This document shows, piece after piece, positions 1 to 7,018 of a stretch of DNA of 12,231 nucleotides. The stretch is from Atribacterota bacterium. Lineage in GTDB: Bacteria; Atribacterota; Phoenicimicrobiia; Phoenicimicrobiales; Phoenicimicrobiaceae. Under the pieces are notes generated by a model. That model was not told the origin of the DNA. It ran no database searches and worked only from the letters and a program-made list of their open reading frames with translations. Where the stretch lies: the NCBI GenBank assembly GCA_030668465.1, contig DAOUTX010000015.1, forward strand, positions 1 to 12,231. Reading direction: 5' to 3'. The position numbers and the translations under genes are program-made. Every line of letters begins with the position of its first letter. Positions within the stretch are counted from its first letter, which is position 1.

Positions 1-1
1 A

Positions 2-139
2 GTTTCTATTACTCTAATCGATTCAAAAAGATAGGAAAACCTGGTAGGCTCTACGGAAATTAAAGACGATCTTAATAAAGCAGTAGTAAGAGCAATCCTT
101 AAAGCTACTAACCGTAGAGTTTTTATGACAGAAAATTAA
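2..139 (+). pseudogene. 3' end of an unrecognised gene, interrupted by an in-frame amber
   Basis: Reading from base 2, the frame gives a protein-like tail ending ...KAVVRAILKATNRRVFMTEN and a TAA stop at 137-139. A TAG at 32-34 interrupts this frame, and no ATG, GTG or TTG start lies between it and the tail except an ATG five codons from the end. The 5' part is therefore either broken by a mutation, joined to another frame by an indel, or non-coding. A terminator-like hairpin 10 nt after the stop supports a real gene end here. I do not recognise the family. The lysine/arginine-rich helical tail resembles the ends of several unrelated small proteins and is too short to assign. Confidence 0.3.
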
Positions 140-149
140 ATAGAGCTTT

Positions 150-171
150 AGGTCGGTGAGACCTTTATTTT
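150..171 (+). terminator. Probable intrinsic terminator after the upstream gene
   Basis: A 5-bp stem AGGTC/GACCT (150-154 with 160-164) encloses the loop GGTGA and is followed by TTATTTT. It lies 10 nt after the TAA at 139. The stem is short, so efficiency is uncertain. A near-copy of the sequence lies inverted at 377-395. Confidence 0.45.
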
Positions 172-181
172 GAACTAACAA

Positions 182-187
182 TATAAT
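182..187 (+). promoter_or_regulatory. Consensus -10 box TATAAT, candidate promoter for the mini-ORF
   Basis: A perfect TATAAT lies just after the terminator-like hairpin and 82 nt before the mini-ORF start. No convincing -35 hexamer sits at the right distance: bases around 159-165 fall in the hairpin's 3' arm, and there is no extended TG. In AT-rich DNA a lone -10 box is weak evidence. Confidence 0.3.
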
Positions 188-220
188 AACTGATGTAGCA
201 GTTTCTTGAGCGAAGCGAAG

Positions 221-254
221 CGGTTTTGAATGTTGTGAGAACAAATAGAAACCG
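221..254 (+). promoter_or_regulatory. Structured mRNA leader before the mini-ORF
   Basis: An outer stem CGGTTT (221-226) pairs with AAACCG (249-254). An inner stem TTGT/ACAA (233-236 with 241-244) is closed by GAGA, a GNRA-type tetraloop. The structure ends two bases before the strong SD GGAGGTG (256-262), so it could set ribosome access to the mini-ORF. It matches no riboswitch class that I can name. Confidence 0.4.
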
Positions 255-268
255 TGGAGGTGCTAAAG

Positions 269-358
269 ATGAAAATTAATAAGGCAAAACTAATCAGCCT
301 ATTAATTAGTGTCATGGCTTTATTGTTAGCTGGTGGCGCTAAATTTAGGTGGAGATAA
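269..358 (+). CDS. 29-aa hydrophobic mini-protein or leader peptide
   Basis: The ATG at 269 is preceded by a near-perfect SD (GGAGGTG, 8-nt spacing), the strongest ribosome-binding site in the first 2 kb. The product begins with a basic segment (MKINKAK), continues with a leucine-rich hydrophobic helix of about 15 residues, and ends in GGAKFRWR before TAA. This is the shape of a single-pass membrane peptide or a signal-peptide-like precursor. It lies 67 nt upstream of the HD-GYP gene with no clear promoter between them, so the two may be co-transcribed. I do not recognise it. It could be a toxin-like or membrane-regulatory peptide, a signal-peptide precursor, or a translated leader that controls the next gene. 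Confidence 0.5.
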   Translation: MKINKAKLISLLISVMALLLAGGAKFRWR

Positions 359-425
359 TAAATAATCAGCAATAAGATAAGGCTCACCGGCCTAATTTAT
401 TTATGCTTGAAGGGGGTAATATAAT

Positions 426-1664
426 TTGCCTTTAAAATTAAAAATTTATATTGGAGTAATAACAGCATCAGCTATTGCCCTTTTTATATATTTAATACCT
501 TCTTTACCATTATTGTCTAATATATGGCTTGTACTTATTTTTTTTCTTGCCATATCTGTTTTCGCTGAATTTGTACCAGTTGATCTACCTATGGCAGGAA
601 GTATTACCATCGGTTTCCCTATAGACTTTGTGATAATTCTAGTCTATGGTCCAGTATTAGCCATGTTAATTTCTGCTATTAGCGCGATTATTAGTGAAGT
701 ATTAGAGAAAAAAACTTCTTGGTACAAAATAATTTTTAATGCTTCTCAATATGCTTTATCCGTTGGAGTAGCAGGACTTACTTATCAATATGTTGGAGGA
801 GCTGTCGGCTTTCAAAATTTCTTTAAATTTGCTCTTCCTGCTGCTTTATGTGCCTTAACCTATTGTTTGGTTAACTCGTTCTTGGTTACTATGGTTATTT
901 CTTTATCACAAGAGACAAGGATAACTACAGTTTGGAGAGTGAACATACAAGAGATGATACCCAGCTATCTAGCAGAAGCCACCATGGGTTTCCTTATGGC
1001 TATCGTCTATGTAGAGGTTGGGATTATAGGGATTTTATTATTTTTCCTCCCTTTATTGCTGGCTCGTCGTTCTTTTGAATTATATACCAAGATGCGGAAA
1101 GTATATTTAGATACCATTCGCGCCCTAGCAGCAGCTATTGATGCTAAAGATCCCTATACTAAAGGTCATTCAGAAAGAGTTGCCGAAATGTCTTTAACTT
1201 TAGCTCAAGAATTAAATTTGTCCGGTCGGGAGATTGAGAATATAGAATATACCGCCTTACTTCATGATATAGGAAAGATTGGCATAGCGGATGTCATCTT
1301 AGGAAAGAGCAGTAGTTTAACCAATAAAGAGTTTGATAAAATAAAAGAACATACAGTTATGGGAGCTAAGATTATAGAACCGGTAGATTTTTTAAAAAAT
1401 TCCTATAAGGCGATTTATCATCACCATGAAAAGTATAATGGCAAAGGTTATCCGGATGGATTAAAAACTGAAGATATACCCCTATCTGCCAGGATAATTG
1501 CTGTAGCAGATGCTTATGATGCGATGGGTTCTGATCGTCCTTACAGAAAAAAGTTTAACAAGGATAAAATATTAAAGGAACTAAAGGACCAATCTGGAAA
1601 ACAATTTGACCCCGAAGTAGTTAAAGTTCTTTTTTCGGTTCTTGATAGAGAAAGAGAAAAATAA
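426..1664 (+). CDS. Membrane HD-GYP domain protein, probable c-di-GMP phosphodiesterase
   Basis: A 412-aa protein. Residues 1 to about 215 are mostly hydrophobic and probably form six to eight membrane helices, a likely sensor or anchor. Residues about 225-412 form an HD-GYP domain. Visible metal and catalytic signatures are H248 (KGHSERV), H280-D281 (LLHDIGKIGI), H309 (KEHT), H333-H334 and the GYP motif (HHEKYNGKGYP, GYP at 341-343), followed by D362 (VADAYDAM). The usual aspartate of HHExxDGxGYP is asparagine here. The family hydrolyses c-di-GMP to pGpG or GMP at the inner membrane face. The start is TTG at 426 with AGGGGG (411-416) at 9-nt spacing. The next gene begins at the base after this stop. 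The ligand of the membrane part is unknown. Confidence 0.9.
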   Translation: MPLKLKIYIGVITASAIALFIYLIPSLPLLSNIWLVLIFFLAISVFAEFVPVDLPMAGSITIGFPIDFVIILVYGPVLAMLISAISAIISEVLEKKTSWYKIIFNASQYALSVGVAGLTYQYVGGAVGFQNFFKFALPAALCALTYCLVNSFLVTMVISLSQETRITTVWRVNIQEMIPSYLAEATMGFLMAIVYVEVGIIGILLFFLPLLLARRSFELYTKMRKVYLDTIRALAAAIDAKDPYTKGHSERVAEMSLTLAQELNLSGREIENIEYTALLHDIGKIGIADVILGKSSSLTNKEFDKIKEHTVMGAKIIEPVDFLKNSYKAIYHHHEKYNGKGYPDGLKTEDIPLSARIIAVADAYDAMGSDRPYRKKFNKDKILKELKDQSGKQFDPEVVKVLFSVLDREREK

Positions 1665-2270
1665 ATGTTATATGTCTATATTATAATTATTTCTATTATA
1701 ATAGGGCTGCTACGTAAAGGTAAATTAAGCAGTTTGAGTCAGATTTCACTAAAGAGAATAGAATTAATAGTGTTAGCCTGTTTGATTCAGGCTGGATTAA
1801 TCTTTCTATGGCCAAAAAAAGTAAAATTTGTTCTTGATTACAGTTCTTATTTGATAATTTTCTCTTATATTGTTCTTCTGTTAGCAGTCTGGTATAATAA
1901 AAAGCTAAAAGGAATGAAGATTATCGCCCTGGGAATAATACTTAATGTTATAGTTATTGTAGCTAATGGCGGCCATATGCCAGTATTATTGAGCAGTTTA
2001 TATAAAGCGGGATTAAATGACTTTGCTCTTGTATTAAAAGAAGGAAGTTATATTACCCACGCTCTCATAACTGATAAGACATTATTTGGATTTTTAGCCG
2101 ATGTTATTCCATTGTCTCCCCCTTTCCCTGATCCTTCAGTGGTAAGTACGGGAGATTTTTTAATGTTTTGTGGGGTGTTTAGCTTAATTCAAAATGCAAT
2201 GATGAAGGAACAGAGTCCAGAAATCAGGAGTCAGAATTCAGAAGATAAAGAATTGTATCCAGAAGTCTAA
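1665..2270 (+). CDS. DUF5317-type membrane protein
   Basis: A 201-aa protein with about five hydrophobic segments (around residues 2-15, 32-48, 60-77, 85-101 and 161-178). Conserved-looking words between them are NGGHMPV (101-107), HALITDKT (132-139), LADVIPL (144-150) and STGDFL (161-166). These match my memory of the DUF5317 family, whose function is unknown. ATG follows the HD-GYP stop with no gap (TAA then ATG), and no separate SD stands out, so it is probably translated by coupling with that gene. The last 20 or so residues (EQSPEIRSQNSEDKE...) are encoded by repetitive spacer-type DNA and are probably not part of the ancestral fold. Confidence 0.75.
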   Translation: MLYVYIIIISIIIGLLRKGKLSSLSQISLKRIELIVLACLIQAGLIFLWPKKVKFVLDYSSYLIIFSYIVLLLAVWYNKKLKGMKIIALGIILNVIVIVANGGHMPVLLSSLYKAGLNDFALVLKEGSYITHALITDKTLFGFLADVIPLSPPFPDPSVVSTGDFLMFCGVFSLIQNAMMKEQSPEIRSQNSEDKELYPEV

Positions 2271-2634
2271 TTAGTATCGAGCAACTCATTTAGAATTCGT
2301 TAGCTGGTTACTTTGTTACCTGGTTAATTAGTTAAGAAGATAAAAGATATAATTAAAAGAATATAAATATCATTGCGAGGAATGAACTAGCAAATAAATT
2401 TTAATTTAACACCTTGTATCGCGTAAAAAGAAAACACAGAAACAGAAATAAGAGCGTAGTGCTTATTACATAAAAAAGATTAGTGGACAGAATAATATTT
2501 GTTAATTAATGAATTAGGGTTGAACTAATTAACCAGTTAACCAAGTAACTAACTAACCAATAGCGATCATAGGTTAATAATTCGTAAAATAAAAATAAAA
2601 TTTCAGATCATATAATGAAAAGGAAAAAATAATT
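2271..2634. repeat. Repeat-rich spacer with a long imperfect inverted repeat (element A)
   Basis: No gene is visible. Arms at 2299-2333 and 2523-2557 are reverse complements at 31 of 35 positions and are built from GGTTA/GTTA words. They enclose about 190 nt of AT-rich DNA with no coding frame. The interior has a degenerate CATTGCGAGGAATGAAC word (2371-2387) and GTATCGCGTA (2416-2425), which is part of a longer word seen at 10715. The left arm is also a direct repeat of the left arm of the element at 7052 (33 of 38 identical). The architecture resembles a MITE or a large intergenic palindrome, but no target-site duplication is obvious. A weak AAAGGA-like SD precedes secA at the right edge. 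Confidence 0.65.
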
Positions 2635-5184
2635 ATGTTTGATTGGACAAAGAAAATATTTGGTGACCCCAACGAAAGAGAATTAAAAAAACTGCAACCT
2701 ATTGTAGAAAAGATAGGCAGTTATGAACCAGATATTTTAAAATTAAGTGATGAGGAATTGAAAAACAAAACCCCCAAATTTAAAGAGAGATTAGATAAAG
2801 GGGAAACCCCGGATGATATTCTCCCTGAAGTTTTCGCAGTTGTTCGGGAAGTAGCTAAACGAGTTACCGGAATGAGACCTTTCGATGTTCAGCTTATAGG
2901 AGGAATTGTTTTGCATCAGAGCAAGATAGCCGAGATGGCTACCGGAGAAGGTAAAACTTTAGTAGCTACCATGCCGGCATATTTAAATGCTTTGAGCGGT
3001 AATAGTGTGCATATTGTTACCGTAAATGATTACCTGGCTAAACGAGATAGGTATTGGATGGGTGGAATTTACGAGTTCTTAGGATTAAAAGTAGGTTTAA
3101 TCCAGCATGATATGAGAATCGATGAACGAAAGAAAGCTTACGAAGCAGATATAACATATGGGACCAATAATGAATTTGGTTTTGATTATTTAAGAGATAA
3201 TATGGCAGTTCGTCTGGAAGATGTAGTTCAGAGGGGCTATTATTTTGCTATTGTTGACGAAGTGGACAGTATTTTAATCGATGAAGCCAGGACTCCTTTA
3301 ATTATTTCTGGTCCTTCTGATGAATCGACTAAAATATATCAACAGGTAAACAGGATTGCCACTCGCTTACAGGAGGAAGTAGATTATAAGATACATGAAA
3401 AAGAAAAGACGGTTGCTCTAGCCGAAGAGGGAGTTTCGCATATTGAAGGATTACTGCAGATAAAGAATCTATACGATGAGAAAAATATGAATGTACAACA
3501 TCATATTATCCAAGCCCTAAAAGCACAAAAATTATTTAAAAGAGATGTTGATTATATAGTAAAAAACGGAGAAGTGATTATTGTAGATGAATTTACTGGA
3601 AGATTAATGTTTGGGAGACGATACAGTGATGGTCTTCATCAAGCCATTGAGGCAAAAGAAGGGGTAGTAATCGCTCGCGAAAATCAGACTCTTGCTACTA
3701 TAACTTTCCAGAATTACTTTAGATTATACAAGAAACTTAGTGGCATGACAGGTACTGCCAAGACTGAAGAGGAGGAATTTATCCATATCTACAATCTACA
3801 GGTAGTGGTTATTCTTCCTAATAAAAAACTAATCAGGAATAATTATGCAGATGTTATCTATAGGACTGAAAGAGAAAAATTTAAATCAGTTATTAAAGAG
3901 ATAGTTGAAGTTCATAAGATGGGAAGGCCTATTTTAGTAGGGACAGTATCGATTGATAAATCAGAAACGCTGAGTAGGTTATTAAAGAAAGAGAATATTA
4001 GACACAATGTCTTGAATGCAAAAAATCACGAGAGAGAAGCAGAAATTATAGCTCAAGCAGGTCAGGGGAGAAATGTAACTATTTCTACTAATATGGCTGG
4101 ACGAGGAACCGATATTGTCTTGGGTGAAGGGATAGCTAAATTAGGAGGTTTGCATGTAGTTGGAACGGAAAGACATGAGAGTAGGCGTATTGATAATCAG
4201 TTAAGAGGTAGATCGGGAAGACAGGGTGACCCCGGTTCTTCTCGCTTTTTCCTTTCTTTAGAAGATGACCTCATGCGGCTCTTTGGTTCTGATAAAATTT
4301 CTGGAATTATGGAAAAATTAGGTATGGAGGAAGATATTCCTATTGAGCATCCTTTAGTTACCAGATCGATAGAGGGTGCTCAGAAAAAAGTAGAGGGAAG
4401 AAATTTTGAGATAAGAAAACAGCTTTTAGATTTTGATAATGAAATGGAATACCAGAGGAAGGTAATTTATGAACAACGGAGGATGGTATTAGAGAGTAAA
4501 GATATTAAAGAACATATTTTAGAAATGATAAAAGACACTATCGAATATATCTTGAAAAATTATACCAATAAAGAAATTTATCCTGAGGAATGGGATTGGT
4601 CAGGGCTTAAAGATCATTTTATGCAAATCTTTTCTATTTCATTGGTTATCCCTAAGGAAGAAATACTTAAATTGTCTATTCCTAAATTGCAGGACATTTT
4701 AACAGAAAAAGCTTTTGAAATATATGAATTACGGGAAAAAGAATTTACACCACCTTTGATGAGACAAATTGAAACGATGATTGTGCTTCGGGTGGTAGAT
4801 CGGGAATGGAAAGACAATTTACGGCGTTTAGATGAATTAAAACAGGGTATAGGACTTAGGGCTTATGGACAGAAAGACCCATTGATGGAATATCATTTTG
4901 AAGCCAATAATATGTTTCAAGATATGATCAACAGTATAAAAGAAGAAGTGGTAAAATTTATTTATAAAGTCAGGCTTAAAAAAGAAGAATCTAAAGGAGT
5001 TCGACAGGCAAGAAGAGAAGCACCTGCTCCTATGGTTAGTAGTCAAACAAAAAAATCACCTTTTGTTAAAAGGAAAAGATTAGGAGAGGAAGAAGGGAAA
5101 AAGAAGAAAAAGATAGGGAGAAATGACCCTTGCCCTTGTGGTAGCGGATTAAAGTATAAACATTGTTGCGGGAAAAATATATAA
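2635..5184 (+). CDS. secA: Preprotein translocase ATPase SecA
   Basis: A complete 849-aa SecA, the motor that drives unfolded preproteins through SecYEG at the membrane. Visible signatures in order are Walker A MATGEGKT (101-108), Walker B IVDEVDS (207-212), SGMTGTAKTE (369-378) opening the second nucleotide-binding domain, TNMAGRGTD (485-493), the arginine-finger region QLRGRSGRQGDPG (522-534) and MEYHFEANNMF (751-761) near the end of the helical scaffold. A lysine-rich linker leads to the C-terminal zinc motif GRNDPCPCGSGLKYKHCC, with cysteines at 833, 835, 844 and 845; it binds SecB or ribosomes in other bacteria. The length is typical. The ATG start gives the expected N-terminus with AAAGGA about 11 nt upstream. 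prfB follows, a common gene order. Confidence 0.98.
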   Translation: MFDWTKKIFGDPNERELKKLQPIVEKIGSYEPDILKLSDEELKNKTPKFKERLDKGETPDDILPEVFAVVREVAKRVTGMRPFDVQLIGGIVLHQSKIAEMATGEGKTLVATMPAYLNALSGNSVHIVTVNDYLAKRDRYWMGGIYEFLGLKVGLIQHDMRIDERKKAYEADITYGTNNEFGFDYLRDNMAVRLEDVVQRGYYFAIVDEVDSILIDEARTPLIISGPSDESTKIYQQVNRIATRLQEEVDYKIHEKEKTVALAEEGVSHIEGLLQIKNLYDEKNMNVQHHIIQALKAQKLFKRDVDYIVKNGEVIIVDEFTGRLMFGRRYSDGLHQAIEAKEGVVIARENQTLATITFQNYFRLYKKLSGMTGTAKTEEEEFIHIYNLQVVVILPNKKLIRNNYADVIYRTEREKFKSVIKEIVEVHKMGRPILVGTVSIDKSETLSRLLKKENIRHNVLNAKNHEREAEIIAQAGQGRNVTISTNMAGRGTDIVLGEGIAKLGGLHVVGTERHESRRIDNQLRGRSGRQGDPGSSRFFLSLEDDLMRLFGSDKISGIMEKLGMEEDIPIEHPLVTRSIEGAQKKVEGRNFEIRKQLLDFDNEMEYQRKVIYEQRRMVLESKDIKEHILEMIKDTIEYILKNYTNKEIYPEEWDWSGLKDHFMQIFSISLVIPKEEILKLSIPKLQDILTEKAFEIYELREKEFTPPLMRQIETMIVLRVVDREWKDNLRRLDELKQGIGLRAYGQKDPLMEYHFEANNMFQDMINSIKEEVVKFIYKVRLKKEESKGVRQARREAPAPMVSSQTKKSPFVKRKRLGEEEGKKKKKIGRNDPCPCGSGLKYKHCCGKNI

Positions 5185-5248
5185 TATTATTATATAAAAA
5201 TCTTTTTATGATTATTTTACTTAATGGAGAAATTATAAATTAAATTAT

Positions 5249-5277
5249 TTGCCAGAATTCCAATGGCTGAGTAATCT
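5249..5277 (+). promoter_or_regulatory. Candidate promoter for prfB
   Basis: TTGCCA (5249-5254) and TAATCT (5272-5277) are separated by 17 nt in the 183-nt gap between secA and prfB. Each box deviates from consensus by two bases, so this is only a candidate. Read-through from secA is also possible. Confidence 0.3.
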
Positions 5278-5367
5278 AATTTTGTTTTCAGGAAAAGTGA
5301 GAGAATTTTACCAGAATTAAAAAACCAAAATTATGAGAAGTAGGAAAAAGAAAGGGAGGTGGATAAA

Positions 5368-6469
5368 ATGATAGAGGAATTACAAAATAAGCTGGAGCAA
5401 CTTCATAAAAAAATTGACGAAATGGGGACTTATCTTTGACTTATCTACAAAAGAGAGAGAAGTAAAAAGATTAGAAAAAGAAATGTCCCAAGGATCTTTC
5501 TGGTCTGATAAGGAAAAAGCTCAGGGAGTTACAAAAAGAGTTAAGGAATTAAAAGACACTATAGGCGAATTTAATGAGTTAAAAAACAACTTAGAAGAAT
5601 TAGCAATACTCTTAGAGCTCAACCTGGAAGAAGACAGGAAAGAAATTTGGGAAGAGATAGAGCAAAAAATAAAGGTTTTAGAAAAAGATATTGAAAAAAA
5701 AGAATTAATTGTTTTGTTTGATAGTAAATATGATACTAATAATGCTATAGTTACTATTCGGCCAGGTGCTGGAGGTACAGAATCTCAAGATTGGGCTGAA
5801 ATGTTACTGAGGATGTATCTGAGATGGGCAGAGAAAAATAAGTATATTGCCAAAATAATAGAGATCTCACCTGGTGAGGAAGCTGGGATTAAGAATGTTA
5901 CTTTTACTATTAGTGGAAACCATGCTTTTGGATATTTAAAAGCAGAAAAAGGAATACATCGTTTAGTTCGGATTTCTCCGTTTGATGCCAACAGAAGAAG
6001 ACACACTTCTTTTGTCTCAGTGGAGATCATACCTGAAATTGATCAAGAAGTAGAAATCGAGATTAACGAATCAGATTTAAGGATAGATACTTATCGAGCT
6101 ACAGGAGCAGGGGGTCAGCATGTTAATACTACTGATTCTGCAGTAAGAATGACTCATTTACCCACCAATATTGTAGTGCAATGTCAAAATGAAAGATCTC
6201 AATACAGTAACAAAATGACTGCAATGAAAATTTTACAGGCAAGATTGTTTGAATATTACCAGCAAGAAAAGGAAAAAGACTTAAAAGAGGTTAGAGGGAA
6301 AAAGAAAGATATTGCCTGGGGAAGTCAGATACGTTCTTACGTATTTCATCCCTATCAGATGGTGAAAGACCATCGAACAGAAATGGAAAGTGGAAATTTA
6401 CAGGCAATTATGGATGGTGAAATAAATTGCTTTATTGAAGCCTATTTGAAGAGCAAGAAAAAAGATTAA
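5368..6469 (+). CDS. prfB: Peptide chain release factor 2, made by programmed +1 frameshift
   Basis: RF2 recognises UGA and UAA and triggers peptide release. The full 366-aa product joins 5368-5436 (23 codons, ending ...MGTYL) to 5438-6469, skipping T5437 at CTT-TGA-C. The internal UGA lets RF2 limit its own synthesis. The start is ATG with GGGAGG 8 nt upstream. After the shift: coiled-coil N-terminal domain, GAGGTESQDWAEM (mature about 134-146), anticodon-mimic SPF (203-205) and catalytic GGQ (248-250), with positions close to E. coli RF2. The residue two places before the GAGGQ motif is alanine, the usual form. The stimulatory SD-like GGGG (5424-5427) lies 6 nt from CTT rather than the 3 nt in E. 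coli. A hairpin terminator follows. Confidence 0.96.
5424..5440 (+). promoter_or_regulatory. prfB: RF2 +1 recoding site
   Basis: GGGG (5424-5427), then ACTTAT, the slip codon CTT (5434-5436), UGA (5437-5439) and C5440, which gives a weak stop context. The downstream frame begins with GAC at 5438. The word ACTTATCT occurs at 5428-5435 and again at 5439-5446, flanking the central TTG. Confidence 0.93.
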
Positions 6470-6488
6470 ATTATATCTAAGATAGGGC

Positions 6489-6563
6489 AGGTCGTCCGCA
6501 AGTAACAATTGATAGTTCTTGAGCTATTGTTAATGCGGGCTGTTTACCTCTTCTCATTTTTTT
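6489..6563 (+). terminator. Large hairpin plus T-tract after prfB
   Basis: AGGT (6489-6492) pairs with ACCT (6546-6549), GTCCGCA (6494-6500) with TGCGGGC (6534-6540), and TAACAA (6503-6508) with TTGTTA (6527-6532). Seven T residues follow at 6557-6563. The T-tract starts 7 nt after the outermost pair, so this may be a weaker or Rho-assisted terminator. It lies 20 nt past the prfB stop. Confidence 0.55.
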
Positions 6564-6606
6564 ATTAATTACTTAACTGGTTAACAGGCAAATTGGTTAA
6601 TTAACC
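6564..6606. repeat. Single diverged copy of the GGTTA-type repeat
   Basis: This stretch uses the same words as the arms of the two large inverted-repeat elements (TTAATTACTTAACTGGTTAA and AATTGGTTAA) and ends in the perfect 12-nt palindrome GGTTAATTAACC (6595-6606). There is no partner arm nearby, so it may be a solo or degenerated unit. Confidence 0.45.
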
Positions 6607-6625
6607 TAGCTTAAAGGAGATAAAG

Positions 6626-7018
6626 ATGATTAAAACTTATAACCCAAAAGAGACTAAGAAATGGATGGAATATCCCTCCTTACTGGTGGGAATTATAATG
6701 ATAATTTGGGGAATTATCAATCATCAAACCATTTTATTGGTTTTAGGTTTCTCCTTTATATTAGTTGTGTCTAATAAAACTGAAATAATTATTGACAAGA
6801 AAGGGATATTGATAACTACAAAGACCTTGTTTTTAATGAAAAGAAAAAATAGGTTAAATTTTAAAGAGATGGAATCTATAATCATTAAAGAGGGAACACA
6901 AAAATCTCTAATCTATTTTATGAGGGGGTGGAAGGGCAGAAAGGTATTAATTGATACTATTAATTTAACTAAATTAATAGATTATATAAAAAACGAAAAT
7001 CTTGATTTAATAAAATAA
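6626..7018 (+). CDS. Small membrane protein of unknown function
   Basis: A 130-aa protein. A short basic N-terminus is followed by two adjacent hydrophobic helices (about residues 17-32 and 35-50). The soluble tail (51-130) alternates short beta-like hydrophobic stretches (EIIIDKKGILITTK, ESIIIKEG, KSLIYFMR, KVLID) and ends in a helix. The arrangement resembles small two-helix proteins with a bacterial PH-like domain, but there is no diagnostic motif and I give that only as a possibility. ATG is preceded by AAGGAGA (6614-6620). It lies alone between the prfB terminator and a repeat-rich spacer. Confidence 0.75.
   Translation: MIKTYNPKETKKWMEYPSLLVGIIMIIWGIINHQTILLVLGFSFILVVSNKTEIIIDKKGILITTKTLFLMKRKNRLNFKEMESIIIKEGTQKSLIYFMRGWKGRKVLIDTINLTKLIDYIKNENLDLIK

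Larger units (their letters stand above)
148..395. repeat. Imperfect inverted repeats bracketing the mini-ORF
   Basis: The arm at 148-168 (TTAGGTCGGTGAGACCTTTAT) and the reverse complement of 377-395 (TTAGGCCGGTGAGCCTTAT) match apart from one substitution and two single-base length differences. Each arm is itself a small hairpin with the same GGTGA loop, in opposite orientations. The 29-codon ORF and its leader hairpin lie between them. In RNA the arms could pair with each other instead of folding locally. Confidence 0.5.

Noticed and set aside
23..387. Two overlapping minus-strand open frames at the left end
   Set aside because: They lie opposite the mini-ORF and leader, lack SD sites, have low-complexity hydrophobic content and overlap each other.
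148..425. c-di-GMP riboswitch upstream of the HD-GYP gene
   Set aside because: The functional link is attractive and GGCTCACCGGCC superficially recalls part of the GEMM motif, but the conserved core and paired tetraloop receptor are not present.
4614..5046. Minus-strand open frames inside secA
   Set aside because: Shadows of a fully conserved secA frame, without SD or recognisable protein content.
5194..5209. ATAAAAA/TTTTTAT hairpin after secA as a terminator
   Set aside because: All A-T stem with a 2-nt loop; expected by chance in such AT-rich DNA.
5428..5446. prfB as a pseudogene broken by a stop
   Set aside because: The stop is the conserved CTT-TGA-C recoding site; the rest of RF2 is complete.
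5785..6030. Minus-strand open frame inside prfB
   Set aside because: Antisense to the conserved RF2 core.
6481..6560. tRNA or other structured RNA gene between prfB and the next gene
   Set aside because: One long hairpin without a cloverleaf, anticodon arm or T-loop sequence; better explained as the 3' end of the prfB transcript.
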